NCBI RefSeq assembly: GCF_039566955.1
Contig: NZ_CP154796.1
Location: forward strand, 4,836,001-4,900,000
From: Micromonospora sp. DSM 45708
GTDB lineage: Bacteria > Actinomycetota > Actinomycetes > Mycobacteriales > Micromonosporaceae
Length of the DNA stretch: 64,000 nt
Direction of reading: 5' to 3'
Below the pieces are notes generated by a model. The model was not told the origin of the DNA. It did no database searches and saw only the letters and a list, made by a program, of their open reading frames with translations. Below are positions 11,130 to 19,559 of the stretch, piece after piece; position 1 is the first letter of the stretch; every line of letters begins with the position of its first letter. A program made the position numbers and the translations under genes.

Positions 11130-11229
11130 GAACACCCGTTCGAGTGCGGCGTACCATTTATCAGAACAAGCGTTCGGAAATCCAGGATTTCGGCGCGACA
11201 CGCCGACAGCAGGTCGTACAGATGTTTGA
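11130..11229 (+). promoter_or_regulatory. LexA (SOS) boxes in the lexA promoter
   Basis: Two sites match the actinobacterial core GAAC-N4-GTTC exactly: GAACACCCGTTC (11130-11141) and GAACAAGCGTTC (11164-11175). A third, weaker site TCGTACAGATGTTTGA lies at 11214-11229. All lie 80-180 bp upstream of the lexA GTG, so LexA should repress its own gene. The region is shared with the divergent nrdR promoter. Confidence 0.85.
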
Positions 11230-11311
11230 AAATGGCCGATCTCACCTATACGGTCGGACCACACGCACCACGAGCCGACGAGGCACCCAGCGCCGACCAG
11301 GGAGGACGGAC

Positions 11312-12094
11312 GTGACCGAGGACCGGGCCAGCCGGCAGAAGAACCCGCAACCGATCGACGGGGCGGGGCCGCCGGCGACCCGCCGACCCCGCGCCGCGCG
11401 CAGCCGGGCCGCCCAGCCCGCCGTGCGTCCGGTCACACCGGTGGTCAGCGCCTTCCCCGACCCGGCCACGGTCGACCTCACCGCCCGGCAGCGCCGGATC
11501 CTGGAGTTCATCCGCACCTGGGTCGAGCGCCACGGCTACCCGCCGAGCGTCCGCGAGATCGGCGAGGCGGTCGGCCTGGTCTCCCCGTCCAGCGTCGCCT
11601 ACCAGCTCAAGGAGCTGGAGAAGAAGGGCTTCCTGCGCCGTGACCCGAACCGGCCGCGCGCGGTCGACGTCCGGGCCCCGAGCGACGTCGACGACGAGGT
11701 CAGCCGCGCGCAGCGCCCCGCCCCGGCGTACGTGCCGATGCTGGGCCGGATCGCCGCCGGTGGGCCGATCCTCGCCGAGCAGGCCGTGGAGGACATCTTC
11801 CCGCTGCCCCGCGAGCTGGTCGGTGAGGGCGAGGTCTTCATGCTCCAGGTCAAGGGCGACTCGATGCTCGACGCGGCGATCTGCGACGGCGACTGGGTGG
11901 TCGTGCGGCAGCAGCCCAACGCCGAGGTGGGCGACATCGTGGCGGCCATGCTCGACGGCGAGGCGACCGTGAAGACCTACCGGCGCCGCGACGGGCACGT
12001 CTGGCTGATGCCGCAGAACCCGGCATTCGACCCGATCCCCGGCGACGACGCCACCATCATGGGCCGCGTGGTGGCGGTGCTGCGCCGGATCTGA
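11312..12094 (+). CDS. lexA: SOS repressor LexA
   Basis: A 260-residue LexA. After an N-terminal basic, low-complexity extension (residues 1-50) comes the winged-helix DNA-binding domain ([35 protein letters not shown]). The C-terminal protease domain has the self-cleavage site A149-G150 in GRIAAGGPI and the catalytic pair S184 (KGDSM) and K221 (TVKTY), with spacing equal to E. coli LexA. RecA-ssDNA filaments trigger cleavage and induce the SOS genes; recA itself lies 23 kb away in the window. The GTG at 11312 has GGAGG 6 bp upstream; upstream in-frame extension would cross the SOS boxes and is rejected. Confidence 0.95.
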   Translation: MTEDRASRQKNPQPIDGAGPPATRRPRAARSRAAQPAVRPVTPVVSAFPDPATVDLTARQRRILEFIRTWVERHGYPPSVREIGEAVGLVSPSSVAYQLKELEKKGFLRRDPNRPRAVDVRAPSDVDDEVSRAQRPAPAYVPMLGRIAAGGPILAEQAVEDIFPLPRELVGEGEVFMLQVKGDSMLDAAICDGDWVVVRQQPNAEVGDIVAAMLDGEATVKTYRRRDGHVWLMPQNPAFDPIPGDDATIMGRVVAVLRRI

Positions 12095-12104
12095 CCGACG
12101 AACG

Positions 12105-12140
12105 ACGGAGGGGGTGACCGCTAACGGTCACCCCCTCCGT
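12105..12140. terminator. Bidirectional terminator between lexA and the Gly-rich protein gene
   Basis: A perfect 16-bp stem (ACGGAGGGGGTGACCG at 12105-12120, complement at 12125-12140) with loop CTAA lies between convergent stops at 12094 and 12152. The stem symmetry lets it work for both genes. Confidence 0.85.
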
Positions 12141-12151
12141 TCGCGTCGTGC

Positions 12152-13927
12152 TCAGTAGCGGTCGCCCCGGGGCTCCCGGCCACCGGGGACCGGCCCGTAC
12201 TGACCGCGCTCGCCGTAGCCGTCGTCGCGGCGACCGCCGCGCGGATCCCGGGGATCGCGCCGCGGCGGCTCGGCCCGACCGCCGTCACCCCGCCGGCCAC
12301 CGCCGGGCTGCCCACGGTGACCCGCGCCACCCGGAGCGCCACCCCGGCCGCCCGGCCGCGCGCCGCCCTGGCCGCCGCCGTAGACGCCGCCCGAACCGCC
12401 CCGCTCGCCGCCACCGCCCGCACCGTTACCGCCGTAGACGCCACCGCCCTGGGGACGACCACCGCCCGGCCGACCGCCGCCGCCCGCCGGACGGGCACCG
12501 CCCGGCGGACCGCCGCCACCCGGCGGAACGCCGCCCTGGCCACGGCCACCGCCCGGCGGAGCACCGCCGCCCTGGGCGCGACCGCCGCCCTGGGCACCGC
12601 CGCCGTACACGGCGCCGCTCGCGGGCCGGCCGCCGCCGTACACCCCGCCGGCCGGGCGCTCGCCACCCGCGGCGCCGCCGTAGACGCCACCGCCCTGGGC
12701 ACCGCCGTAGACCCCGCCGCGGGGCGGTGCGTCCGGCCGGTTACCGGGCGGGAAGCCGCCGTCCACCGGGAACTCGCCGCTGCGCTCGGACTCGTCGGCC
12801 GGCGCGACGGGCGCCGGCCTGCGCCGGGCCCGCAGGATGCCGAAGACGCCGGCGCCGACCAGCAGCGCACCGAGCACCCCGACGGCGGCGATCAGGTACG
12901 TGATCTCGTCGAGCGACAGCCCTTCCAGCCAGGACTTCTGGGCAGCCGCCCGGGTCTCGACCTTGCCGCCGTTGGGCAACGCCTCCACGCCGGTGGTGGC
13001 CGGCACGTAGCCGAGGACGTCGATCGGGTCGGTCGGATCGAGCGAGCCGCCGTCGGAGACGGTGACGAACGACTTGCCGTCGACGCTGTAGGAGATCGCC
13101 TCGCCGAACGGGTCGGCCAACGGCGTGACCCGGGGCTTGCCGCTGGTCAGCGCCTTGAGGATGTCGCCGCCGGCCACGTCGAACTCGAACGCGTCGGCGT
13201 ACGTGCGCAGCACGACCTTCGCGCCGTCCGGCGAGCGGGCCGCGCCGGTGACCAGCGCCCGCCCCGGCGAGCCGAGCTTGTTCTCGGTGTTGGTCTTCGG
13301 CAGCGTGACCTCGCCGACCTTCTTCATCGGGATCGGCTCGGTGTCACCGCCGGCCCTCAGCTTCGCGGTCGGGGTGAAGATCTCCGACTTGCCGGAGAGC
13401 TCCTTCGTGATCACCAGCGGCAGGTTGTCGTCGCCGACCAGCAGCGCCTCGGCGTCGTGCGGCTCCTTGGCCGGGTAGGCGAGCCGGTGCAGCACCGGTT
13501 CCTTCGACCCGGACAGCGGCATCGTCCAGACCGCGACCCGCTCCCGCCGGGTCTTCTTCTCGATGTTGTCGCCGGTGTCGGCGATCCAGAGCGTCTTGCG
13601 GTCCGGCCCGAGCGCCAGGTCCTCGGTGTCGAGCGGGCCGTCACCGGAGTATCGGACCTCTTTGTCGACCTTGCACTTGGCGTCCAGGTAGAAGACGCGC
13701 TTGCGGGTCGGGTCGTCGGAGCCGTCGTTGATGACGACGTAACCGTTGCCGGTGGCGACCAGGCCGGACAGCTCGCGGAGCCGGTCGTCGGCGACCGTGC
13801 ACTTCTTCTTGGGAGCCGCGGCCAGCACCGGGGCCGCGGCGGGGGCCGCCGGGGCCGGCCCGGCCGGCGCCACGACCGCGCCGACCAGGCCGAGCGCGAG
13901 CGTGACCGAGGAGACAACGTGCCGCAT
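12152..13927 (-). CDS. Membrane-anchored beta-propeller-like protein with Gly/Tyr-rich cytosolic tail
   Basis: A 591-residue protein in three parts. There is a signal peptide (residues 1 to about 37), then an extracytoplasmic domain (about 40-335) with repeated blade-like strands (LRELSGLVATGNGYVVIND, DTEDLALGPDRKTLWIADTGDN, GKSFVTVSDGG) that resemble NHL/YVTN or esterase-like-phytase propellers. A single membrane span follows (about 341-363, LIAAVGVLGALLVGAGVFGI) with a stop-transfer RARRR. The cytosolic tail of about 230 residues is almost only Gly, Pro, Arg, Gln and Tyr, with repeated GGVYGG and GGGxPPGG units, and ends in an Arg/Asp/Pro-rich stretch. No enzyme residues are recognised. Function unknown; a sensor or envelope scaffold is possible. 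It converges on lexA. Confidence 0.8.
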   Translation of the reverse strand: MRHVVSSVTLALGLVGAVVAPAGPAPAAPAAAPVLAAAPKKKCTVADDRLRELSGLVATGNGYVVINDGSDDPTRKRVFYLDAKCKVDKEVRYSGDGPLDTEDLALGPDRKTLWIADTGDNIEKKTRRERVAVWTMPLSGSKEPVLHRLAYPAKEPHDAEALLVGDDNLPLVITKELSGKSEIFTPTAKLRAGGDTEPIPMKKVGEVTLPKTNTENKLGSPGRALVTGAARSPDGAKVVLRTYADAFEFDVAGGDILKALTSGKPRVTPLADPFGEAISYSVDGKSFVTVSDGGSLDPTDPIDVLGYVPATTGVEALPNGGKVETRAAAQKSWLEGLSLDEITYLIAAVGVLGALLVGAGVFGILRARRRPAPVAPADESERSGEFPVDGGFPPGNRPDAPPRGGVYGGAQGGGVYGGAAGGERPAGGVYGGGRPASGAVYGGGAQGGGRAQGGGAPPGGGRGQGGVPPGGGGPPGGARPAGGGGRPGGGRPQGGGVYGGNGAGGGGERGGSGGVYGGGQGGARPGGRGGAPGGAGHRGQPGGGRRGDGGRAEPPRRDPRDPRGGRRDDGYGERGQYGPVPGGREPRGDRY

Positions 13928-13976
13928 GGCGCTCAGTGTCGCACGAGCCGGGTTTCGGGCGGGTGACGCCGGACGG

Positions 13977-15440
13977 TCACCGTCCGGCGCCCACCCGATC
14001 GTCGTTGGTGAGCCGGTCACCCGCGCGGTACGGCGCCAGCTCCGCGGCGAGCGCCTGGCCCACCCGCACGTGCAACAGCGTGCCCTCGGGCAGGTGCGCG
14101 GTGCTGAGCACCTCACCCTGGCGGTGCACCCGGGCCACCAGGTCACCCCGGTCGTACGGGAGCACCGCGCGGACCTCGACGGCCGGCCGGGGCAGCCGCC
14201 GCTCGACCGCCTCACGCAGCTCGTCGACCCCGCGCCCGCTGTGCGCGGAGACGAAGACCGCCTCCGGCCAGAGCCGCTTGAGCCGCAGCATCGTCTCCTC
14301 GTCGGTGGCGTCGGTCTTGTTGACCACCAGCAGCTCGGGCAGCCGGTCGGCGCCCACCTCGGCGAGCACCTCACGGACCGCCCGGACCTGCTCCTCCGGA
14401 TCCGGGTGGGTGCCGTCGACCACGTGCACCACCAGGTCGGCGTCGCCGACCTCCTCCAGCGTCGAGCGGAACGCCTCGACGATCTGGTGCGGCAGGTGCC
14501 GGACGAACCCCACCGTGTCGGAGAGCGTGTAGAGCCGCCCGTCGGAGGTGGTGGCCCGGCGGGTGGTCGGGTCCAGCGTGGCGAACAGCGCGTTCTCCAC
14601 CAGCACGCCCGCCCCGGTGAGGCGGTTGAGCAGGCTGGACTTGCCGGCGTTGGTGTAGCCGGCGATGGCCACCGCGGGCACCGCGTTGCGGGAGCGCCGG
14701 GCGCGCTTCGTCTGGCGTACCGTGGTCATGCCCTTGATCTCGCGGCGCAGCCGCGCGATGCGGTGCCGGATCCGGCGTCGGTCGGTCTCCAGCTTGGTCT
14801 CACCGGGACCACGCAGGCCCACGCCGCCGCCGGCGCCACCGCCGCGACCGCTACCACCGGTCTGCCGGGAGAGCGTCTCACCCCAACCGCGCAGGCGCGG
14901 CAGCAGGTATTCGAGCTGGGCCAGCTCGACCTGCGCCTTGCCCTCCTTGCTCTTGGCATGCTGGGCGAAGATGTCGAGGATCAGGGCGGTGCGGTCGACC
15001 ACCTTGACCTTGGTGCGCTGCTCCAGGTTGCGGAGCTGCGACGGGGACAGCTCACCGTCGCAGATCACCGTGTCGGCGCCGGTGGCGAGCACCACCGCGC
15101 CCAGGTCGTCGACCTTGCCCCGACCGATGTACGTCGCCGGGTCCGGTCGGTTACGGCGCTGGATCAGCCCTTCGAGCACCTGCGAGCCGGCCGTCTCGGC
15201 CAGCGCCGCCAGCTCGGTGAGGCTGTTCTCCGCGTCGGACTGGTTTCCCTCGGTCCAGACCCCCACCAGGACGACCCGCTCCAGCCGGAGCTGGCGGTAC
15301 TCGACCTCAGTGATGTCGGTGAGTTCGGTGGAGAGGCCAGGGACCCGCCGCAGCGCCTGCCGCTCCGACAGCTCGTACTCACCGGTGGTGGTGTCGAGCT
15401 CGTCGTCCTCGTAGGGATGGAAGGTCTCCTGCTCGCGCAA
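13977..15440 (-). CDS. hflX: Ribosome-associated GTPase HflX
   Basis: A 487-residue GTPase of the Obg-HflX group. The N-terminal HflX domain (VEYRQLRLERVVLVGVWTEG, PATYIGRGKVDDL, ATGADTVICDGELSPSQLRNLE) is followed by a helical linker with a Gly-rich loop (TGGSGRGGGAGGG, GLRGPGETKLETDRRRI). The G domain has Walker A AGYTNAGKSSLLN, G3-like DTVGF and NKTD. HflX proteins bind the 50S subunit and split stalled or hibernating ribosomes. The start is taken as TTG 15440 (LREQETFHPYEDDE) because GGAG stands upstream and the sequence before it is unlike the family; frames to 15551 are possible. It is divergent from the malic enzyme gene. Confidence 0.92.
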   Translation of the reverse strand: MREQETFHPYEDDELDTTTGEYELSERQALRRVPGLSTELTDITEVEYRQLRLERVVLVGVWTEGNQSDAENSLTELAALAETAGSQVLEGLIQRRNRPDPATYIGRGKVDDLGAVVLATGADTVICDGELSPSQLRNLEQRTKVKVVDRTALILDIFAQHAKSKEGKAQVELAQLEYLLPRLRGWGETLSRQTGGSGRGGGAGGGVGLRGPGETKLETDRRRIRHRIARLRREIKGMTTVRQTKRARRSRNAVPAVAIAGYTNAGKSSLLNRLTGAGVLVENALFATLDPTTRRATTSDGRLYTLSDTVGFVRHLPHQIVEAFRSTLEEVGDADLVVHVVDGTHPDPEEQVRAVREVLAEVGADRLPELLVVNKTDATDEETMLRLKRLWPEAVFVSAHSGRGVDELREAVERRLPRPAVEVRAVLPYDRGDLVARVHRQGEVLSTAHLPEGTLLHVRVGQALAAELAPYRAGDRLTNDDRVGAGR

Positions 15441-15640
15441 ACCGCGTCTCCTGTCCGTTATGTGCCTCGCCGAGTATTTTCGGCGCGTGACAGCAATCCT
15501 GACACGTGTCAACGCCGGGCGCACCCGCGTTATGCCCGTGGCGCTACCCACCGGTAGTGGGGCCGGATGCCGACCGACCTGGGTGTGCGGGTAGAAATGC
15601 CAGTCGAGCCGCTCAGCGTCGACGGAGGAGTTGTTTTCTC

Positions 15641-17113
15641 GTGGCCATCACCCGACTGCCGAGTGCCGGATTCTCGATCACGATCCGGATCGCGGTACCC
15701 GCCGACGCCACCTCCATCGGCCGGCTGACCACCGCGGCGGGCGAGGCCGGCGCCATCGTCACCGCGCTGGACGTGGTCGACTCCGACCCGACCAACGTGA
15801 TCGTCGACCTCACCTGCGACACCGCCGACGCCGGACACGCCGACCAGGTCGTCGACGCGCTCACCGCGCTCGACGGGGTGGACGTGCGCAAGGTTTCCGA
15901 CCGGACGTTCCTGCTGCACCTCGGCGGCAAGATCGAGGTGACGCCGAAGGTCGCGCTGCGCACCCGCGACGAGTTGTCCCGCGCGTACACCCCGGGGGTG
16001 GCCCGGGTCTGCATGGCGATCGCGGAGAACCCGGCCGACGCCCGCCGGCTCACCATCAAGCGCAACACGGTCGCCGTGGTCAGCGACGGCTCGGCCGTGC
16101 TCGGCCTGGGCAACCTCGGGCCGGCCGCGTCGCTGCCGGTGATGGAGGGCAAGGCCGCGCTGTTCAAGCGCTTCGGCGGGGTGGACGCCTGGCCGGTGGT
16201 GCTGGACACCCAGGACACCGACGAGATCGTGTCGATCGTCAAGGCGATCGCGCCGGCGTACGGCGGGATCAACCTGGAGGACATCGCCGCGCCGCGCTGC
16301 TTCGAGATCGAGGCCCGGCTGCGCGAGGCGCTGGACATCCCGGTCTTCCACGACGACCAGCACGGCACCGCGATCTGCGTGCTGGCCGCGCTCACCAACG
16401 CGCTGCGCGTGGTGGGCAAGCAGCTCGCCGACGTCCGGGTCGTGGTCTCCGGCGCGGGCGCGGCCGGCACCGCGATCATGAAGCTGCTGCTGCGTCAGGG
16501 CGTCGGCGACATCATCGCGTACGACCGGCAGGGCGCGCTGCACCGCGGGCTGCCCGACCTGAACCCGGCCTGGCAGTGGCTGGCCGAGAACACCAACCGG
16601 GAGAACTACACCGGTGACCTGGCCGGTGCGGTACGCGGCGCGGACGTGTTCATCGGGGTGAGCGCGCCCAACCTGCTCACCGGCGAGGACGTCGCCGCGA
16701 TGGCGAAGGACGCGATCGTCTTCGCGCTGGCCAACCCGGACCCGGAGGTGGACCCGCGGGAGGCGCGCAAGTACGCCGCCGTGGTCGCCACCGGCCGCTC
16801 GGACCAGCCGAACCAGATCAACAACGTGCTCGCCTTCCCGGGCGTGTTCCGCGGCATGCTCGACGCGCACGCCGAGGAGTTCACCGAGGAGATGGCGATC
16901 GCGGCGGCTCGGGCCATCGCCGACGTGGTCGGCGAAGACAAGATCAACCCCACCGTGATCGTGCCGAGCGTCTTCGACTCGCGGGTCGCCCCGGCGGTGG
17001 CCGCCGCGGTGCGCGCCGCCGCGCAGAACCCGGCCGTCACGCCGCCGCCGGCCGCCGACCCGGGCCCGGCCGACCTTCCCGAGATCGCCGCCAACGCCAG
17101 CGCCACCCCCTGA
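15641..17113 (+). CDS. ACT-domain NAD-dependent malic enzyme
   Basis: A 490-residue malic enzyme that decarboxylates malate to pyruvate. Residues about 10-85 form an ACT domain (FSITIRIAVP, TSIGRLTTAAGEAGAIVTALDVVDSD), expected to bind an amino acid or similar effector. The catalytic part has ELSRAYTPGVARVC, the metal ligands in FEIEARLREALDIPVFHDDQHGTA and a dinucleotide fold VVVSGAGAAGTAI. The cofactor preference (NAD or NADP) is a family inference. GTG 15641 has GGAGG 12 bp upstream; the ORF upstream to 15506 is non-homologous and crosses the hflX promoter. The C-terminus ends in a Pro/Ala tail followed directly by tandem repeats. Confidence 0.92.
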   Translation: MAITRLPSAGFSITIRIAVPADATSIGRLTTAAGEAGAIVTALDVVDSDPTNVIVDLTCDTADAGHADQVVDALTALDGVDVRKVSDRTFLLHLGGKIEVTPKVALRTRDELSRAYTPGVARVCMAIAENPADARRLTIKRNTVAVVSDGSAVLGLGNLGPAASLPVMEGKAALFKRFGGVDAWPVVLDTQDTDEIVSIVKAIAPAYGGINLEDIAAPRCFEIEARLREALDIPVFHDDQHGTAICVLAALTNALRVVGKQLADVRVVVSGAGAAGTAIMKLLLRQGVGDIIAYDRQGALHRGLPDLNPAWQWLAENTNRENYTGDLAGAVRGADVFIGVSAPNLLTGEDVAAMAKDAIVFALANPDPEVDPREARKYAAVVATGRSDQPNQINNVLAFPGVFRGMLDAHAEEFTEEMAIAAARAIADVVGEDKINPTVIVPSVFDSRVAPAVAAAVRAAAQNPAVTPPPAADPGPADLPEIAANASATP

Positions 17114-17133
17114 CGGCGCCGCCCCGCCCACCG

Positions 17134-17394
17134 CCCCTCCGCCGCCGCTCCCCCACCGGCGCGACACAGCCCGAGCCACCCTGACCACCACGCCCTCCGC
17201 CGCCGCTCCCCCACCGGCGCGACACAGCCCGAGCCACCCTGACCACCACGCCCTCCGCCGCCGCTCCCCCACCGGCGCGACACAGCCCGAGCCACCCTGA
17301 CCACCACGCCCTCCGCGCCGCTCCCCCACCGGCGCGACACAGCCCGAGCCACCCTGACCACCACGCCCTCCGCGCCGCTCCCCTAACGGCGTGT
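17134..17394. repeat. 58-bp minisatellite, about 4.5 copies
   Basis: Units begin at 17134, 17192, 17250, 17308 and 17365, with spacing 58, 58, 58 and 57; the last is partial. Each unit holds CTCCCCCACCGGCGCGACAC and GAGCCACCCTGACCACCACG. Copies are nearly identical; the later ones lose one C/G in the CCGCCGCCGC run. The period is not a multiple of three, so coding is unlikely. The array lies in a 687-bp stretch without genes (17114-17800) that also holds the palindrome and the 23-bp repeat listed below. Confidence 0.9.
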
Positions 17395-17419
17395 CGCGGC
17401 CGGCAAAGGTGGTGACGGT

Positions 17420-17469
17420 GGAGCGATATACCGCTGAGTCATAAATATGACCAGGCGGTATATCGCTCC
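17420..17469. repeat. AT-centred palindrome GCGATATACC...GGTATATCGC, copy A
   Basis: The outer arms are a perfect 15-bp inverted repeat (GGAGCGATATACCGC at 17420-17434, complement 17455-17469). The centre holds GTCATAAATATGAC. It is strikingly AT-rich for this genome. A second copy with the same outer ten bases and the same GTCATA/TATGAC core lies at 39370-39413. Both are between convergent genes. Each arm also creates an ATGAC followed by codons for RYIA on the outgoing strand. Terminator or interspersed repeat; not known to me. Confidence 0.8.
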
Positions 17470-17642
17470 GGGAGGCATCCGTCTCCCCGGGCCGTCACGC
17501 GACGTCACGGCCCGACACCCATCGCGAGGCAACGCCACCCGGACGCCGGTGGCGGCCGAAGACGCGGGTGGAAGGTGGCACGTCCGCGAGAGCGCGAAGC
17601 GCGGCGGGGTCAGGGCGGATCAGGGCGGCGCAGAGCCGGAGA

Positions 17643-17827
17643 GGGCCACAGGGCGCGGCGGGTCAGGGCCACAGGGCGGCGCGGGTCAAGGCCACAGGGC
17701 AGCGCGAGTCAAGGCCGCAAGACAGCGCGGGTCAAGGCCACAGGGCGCGGCGGGTCAGGGCCACAGGGCGGCGCGCGTCAGGGCCGCAAGACAGCGCGGG
17801 TCAAGCCCGCAAGACAGCGCGGGTCAG
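17643..17827. repeat. 23-bp tandem repeat running into the dapF 3' end
   Basis: About eight degenerate copies of a 23-bp unit (leftward reading CTGACCCGCGCTGTCTTGCGGCC, quoted here as two halves CTGACCCGCGCT and GTCTTGCGGCC). Two copies lie inside or across the last codons of dapF and six lie beyond its stop. Variants swap CTGTCTTGCGG for CCGCCCTGTGG. The array seems to have grown from the dapF tail. Confidence 0.8.
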
Positions 17828-18646
17828 GGTGCCGGTGGCGATCAGGACGGCGGGGCCGGACAGCCAGCACGAGTCGGCGGTCACGGTGACCGTGAGCCGG
17901 CCGCCCGGGACGTCCACCGCGACGACGCCGGTCTCCCGGCCGGCGTCGTGCAACGCCACCGCCGCCACCGCACACGCGCCGGTGCCGCAGGAGAGCGTCT
18001 CGCCGGAACCTCGCTCGTGGACCCGCATCAGCACGTGCCCGTCGGTGCCGTCGACCGGCTCGCCGGGCGTGGTGAACTCGACGTTGACCCCGGCCGGGAA
18101 CGCCGCGGGGTCGACCTCGGGACCGCGGGTGAGGTCGAGGGCGGCCAGCTCCAGCGCGGCGGGCAGCGCGCACACCAGGTGCGGGTTGCCGACGTCCACC
18201 GCCGCGCCGGTCAGGGTCAGCCCGCCCAGCGTGGCGGTGGCCGCGTCGTGCAGGCGGGGGCGGCGCATCTCGACCGCCACGTCCGCGCCCTCGACGCGCG
18301 CCCGGACCAGACCGGCCCGGGTGGCGATCGGCAGCGTCCCGCCCGACGGGGCGACAAGTGACCGCTCCAGCAGATAACGCACGAACACCCGGGCACCGTT
18401 GCCGCACATCTCGGCGAACGAGCCGTCGGAGTTCCAGTAGTCCATGAACCACTCGGCCTCGCCGGCCAGCGCGGCGCCGTCGGGGTGCTTCGCGGCGCGC
18501 ACCACGCGCAGCACGCCGTCGCCGCCCAGCCCGCGCCGCCGGTCGCAGAGCGCGGCGACCAGGCCGGGCGTCAGGTCGAGCGCGCCGTCCGGGTCGGGCA
18601 GGATGACGAAGTCGTTGCCGGTGCCGTGACCCTTGGTGAACTCCAC
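17801..18646 (-). CDS. dapF: Diaminopimelate epimerase
   Basis: A 281-residue enzyme that converts LL- to meso-diaminopimelate for lysine and peptidoglycan synthesis. Both catalytic Cys are present: one in MCGNGARVF, one in LSCGTGACAV. The opening FTKGHGTGNDFVILPD is the family's. The start is GTG 18646. Its last residues (TLTRAVLRA) are encoded by two units of the 23-bp repeat, so the natural C-terminus may have been altered by repeat growth. It is third in the leftward run LigB-like-miaA-dapF, 7 bp after miaA. Confidence 0.95.
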   Translation of the reverse strand: MEFTKGHGTGNDFVILPDPDGALDLTPGLVAALCDRRRGLGGDGVLRVVRAAKHPDGAALAGEAEWFMDYWNSDGSFAEMCGNGARVFVRYLLERSLVAPSGGTLPIATRAGLVRARVEGADVAVEMRRPRLHDAATATLGGLTLTGAAVDVGNPHLVCALPAALELAALDLTRGPEVDPAAFPAGVNVEFTTPGEPVDGTDGHVLMRVHERGSGETLSCGTGACAVAAVALHDAGRETGVVAVDVPGGRLTVTVTADSCWLSGPAVLIATGTLTRAVLRA

Positions 18647-18653
18647 GGTCCCA

Positions 18654-19559
18654 TCATCCCCGATGCCCGGCGGTCACCCGCAGCGCCGTGTCGACGACGT
18701 CCGGGGCGGCCGAGTCGAGCCAGTGCACGCGCGGGTCGCGCCGGAACCACGAGCGCTGCCGTCGGACGAAGCGCCGGGTCGCCCGGATCGTCTCCTCGTA
18801 CGCCTGCGTCTCGGTCAGCTCCCCGGCCAGGAAGCGCAGCACCTGCTGGTAGCCGAGCGCCCGACTGGCCGTGCGCCCCTCGGGCAGCCCGGCGCCGACC
18901 AGCGCGCGCACCTCGTCCACCAGGCCGTCGGCCCACATCCGGTCCACCCGCAGCGCGATCCGTTCGTCCAGCCGGGCGGTGTCCAGGTCGACGCCGAGCT
19001 GCACGGACGGGTAGTAGGGCGTCGGCGCGGGCAGCGACGCGGTGAACGGCGCACCGGTCAGCTCGATCACCTCCAGCGCCCGGACGATCCGCCGGCCGTT
19101 GGTGGGCAGGATGCCGGCGGCGGCCTGCGGGTCGGCCCCGGCCAGCCGGGCGTGCAGCGGGGCGGGGCCGACCTCGGCCAGCTCCGCCTCCAGCCGCTCC
19201 CGCAGCGCCGGGTCGGTGCCGGGGAACTCGAACTGCTCCAGCACCGCCCGCACGTAGAGCCCGGAGCCGCCGACCAGCAGCGGCACCCGCCCCCGGGCGA
19301 GGATGTCGTCGACCGCCGCGCGGGCCAGCTTCTGGTACTCGGCGACGCTGGCCGGCTCGGTCACCGGCCAGATGTCCAGCAGGTGGTGCGGCACGCCCTC
19401 CCGCTCCGCCGGGGTCAGCTTGGCGGTGCCGACGTCCATGCCCCGGTAGAGCTGCATCGAGTCGGCGTTGACCACCTCGCCGTCGAGCGCGTGCGCCAAC
19501 GCGATGCTCAGCGCCGACTTGCCGGCCGCGGTCGGCCCGACCACCGCCACCACCGTCAT
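18654..19559 (-). CDS. miaA: tRNA dimethylallyltransferase
   Basis: A 301-residue MiaA, which adds a dimethylallyl group to N6 of A37 in tRNAs reading UNN codons. P-loop VVGPTAAGKSALS at residues 5-17, the substrate motif NADSMQLYRGMDVGTAK, the DDILARGRVPLLVGGSGLY loop, and the C-terminal Arg-rich RFVRRQRSWFRRD are all visible. Its product is the substrate of MiaB, encoded about 4 kb away. The ATG at 19559 overlaps the upstream stop by 4 bp (ATGA), so translation is coupled. Confidence 0.96.
   Translation of the reverse strand: MTVVAVVGPTAAGKSALSIALAHALDGEVVNADSMQLYRGMDVGTAKLTPAEREGVPHHLLDIWPVTEPASVAEYQKLARAAVDDILARGRVPLLVGGSGLYVRAVLEQFEFPGTDPALRERLEAELAEVGPAPLHARLAGADPQAAAGILPTNGRRIVRALEVIELTGAPFTASLPAPTPYYPSVQLGVDLDTARLDERIALRVDRMWADGLVDEVRALVGAGLPEGRTASRALGYQQVLRFLAGELTETQAYEETIRATRRFVRRQRSWFRRDPRVHWLDSAAPDVVDTALRVTAGHRG

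Noticed and set aside
11018..11311. Longer LexA starting at 11018
   Set aside because: The added residues would be encoded by the SOS boxes and the promoter; the GTG at 11312 has a good ribosome-binding site.
17037..17364. Leftward ORFs with VVVRVARAVSRRWGSGGGG repeats
   Set aside because: Produced by the 58-bp minisatellite; the frame shifts between copies and there is no ribosome-binding site.
17643..17827. CRISPR-like array
   Set aside because: The 23-bp units are directly tandem and degenerate with no spacers, and no cas gene is near.
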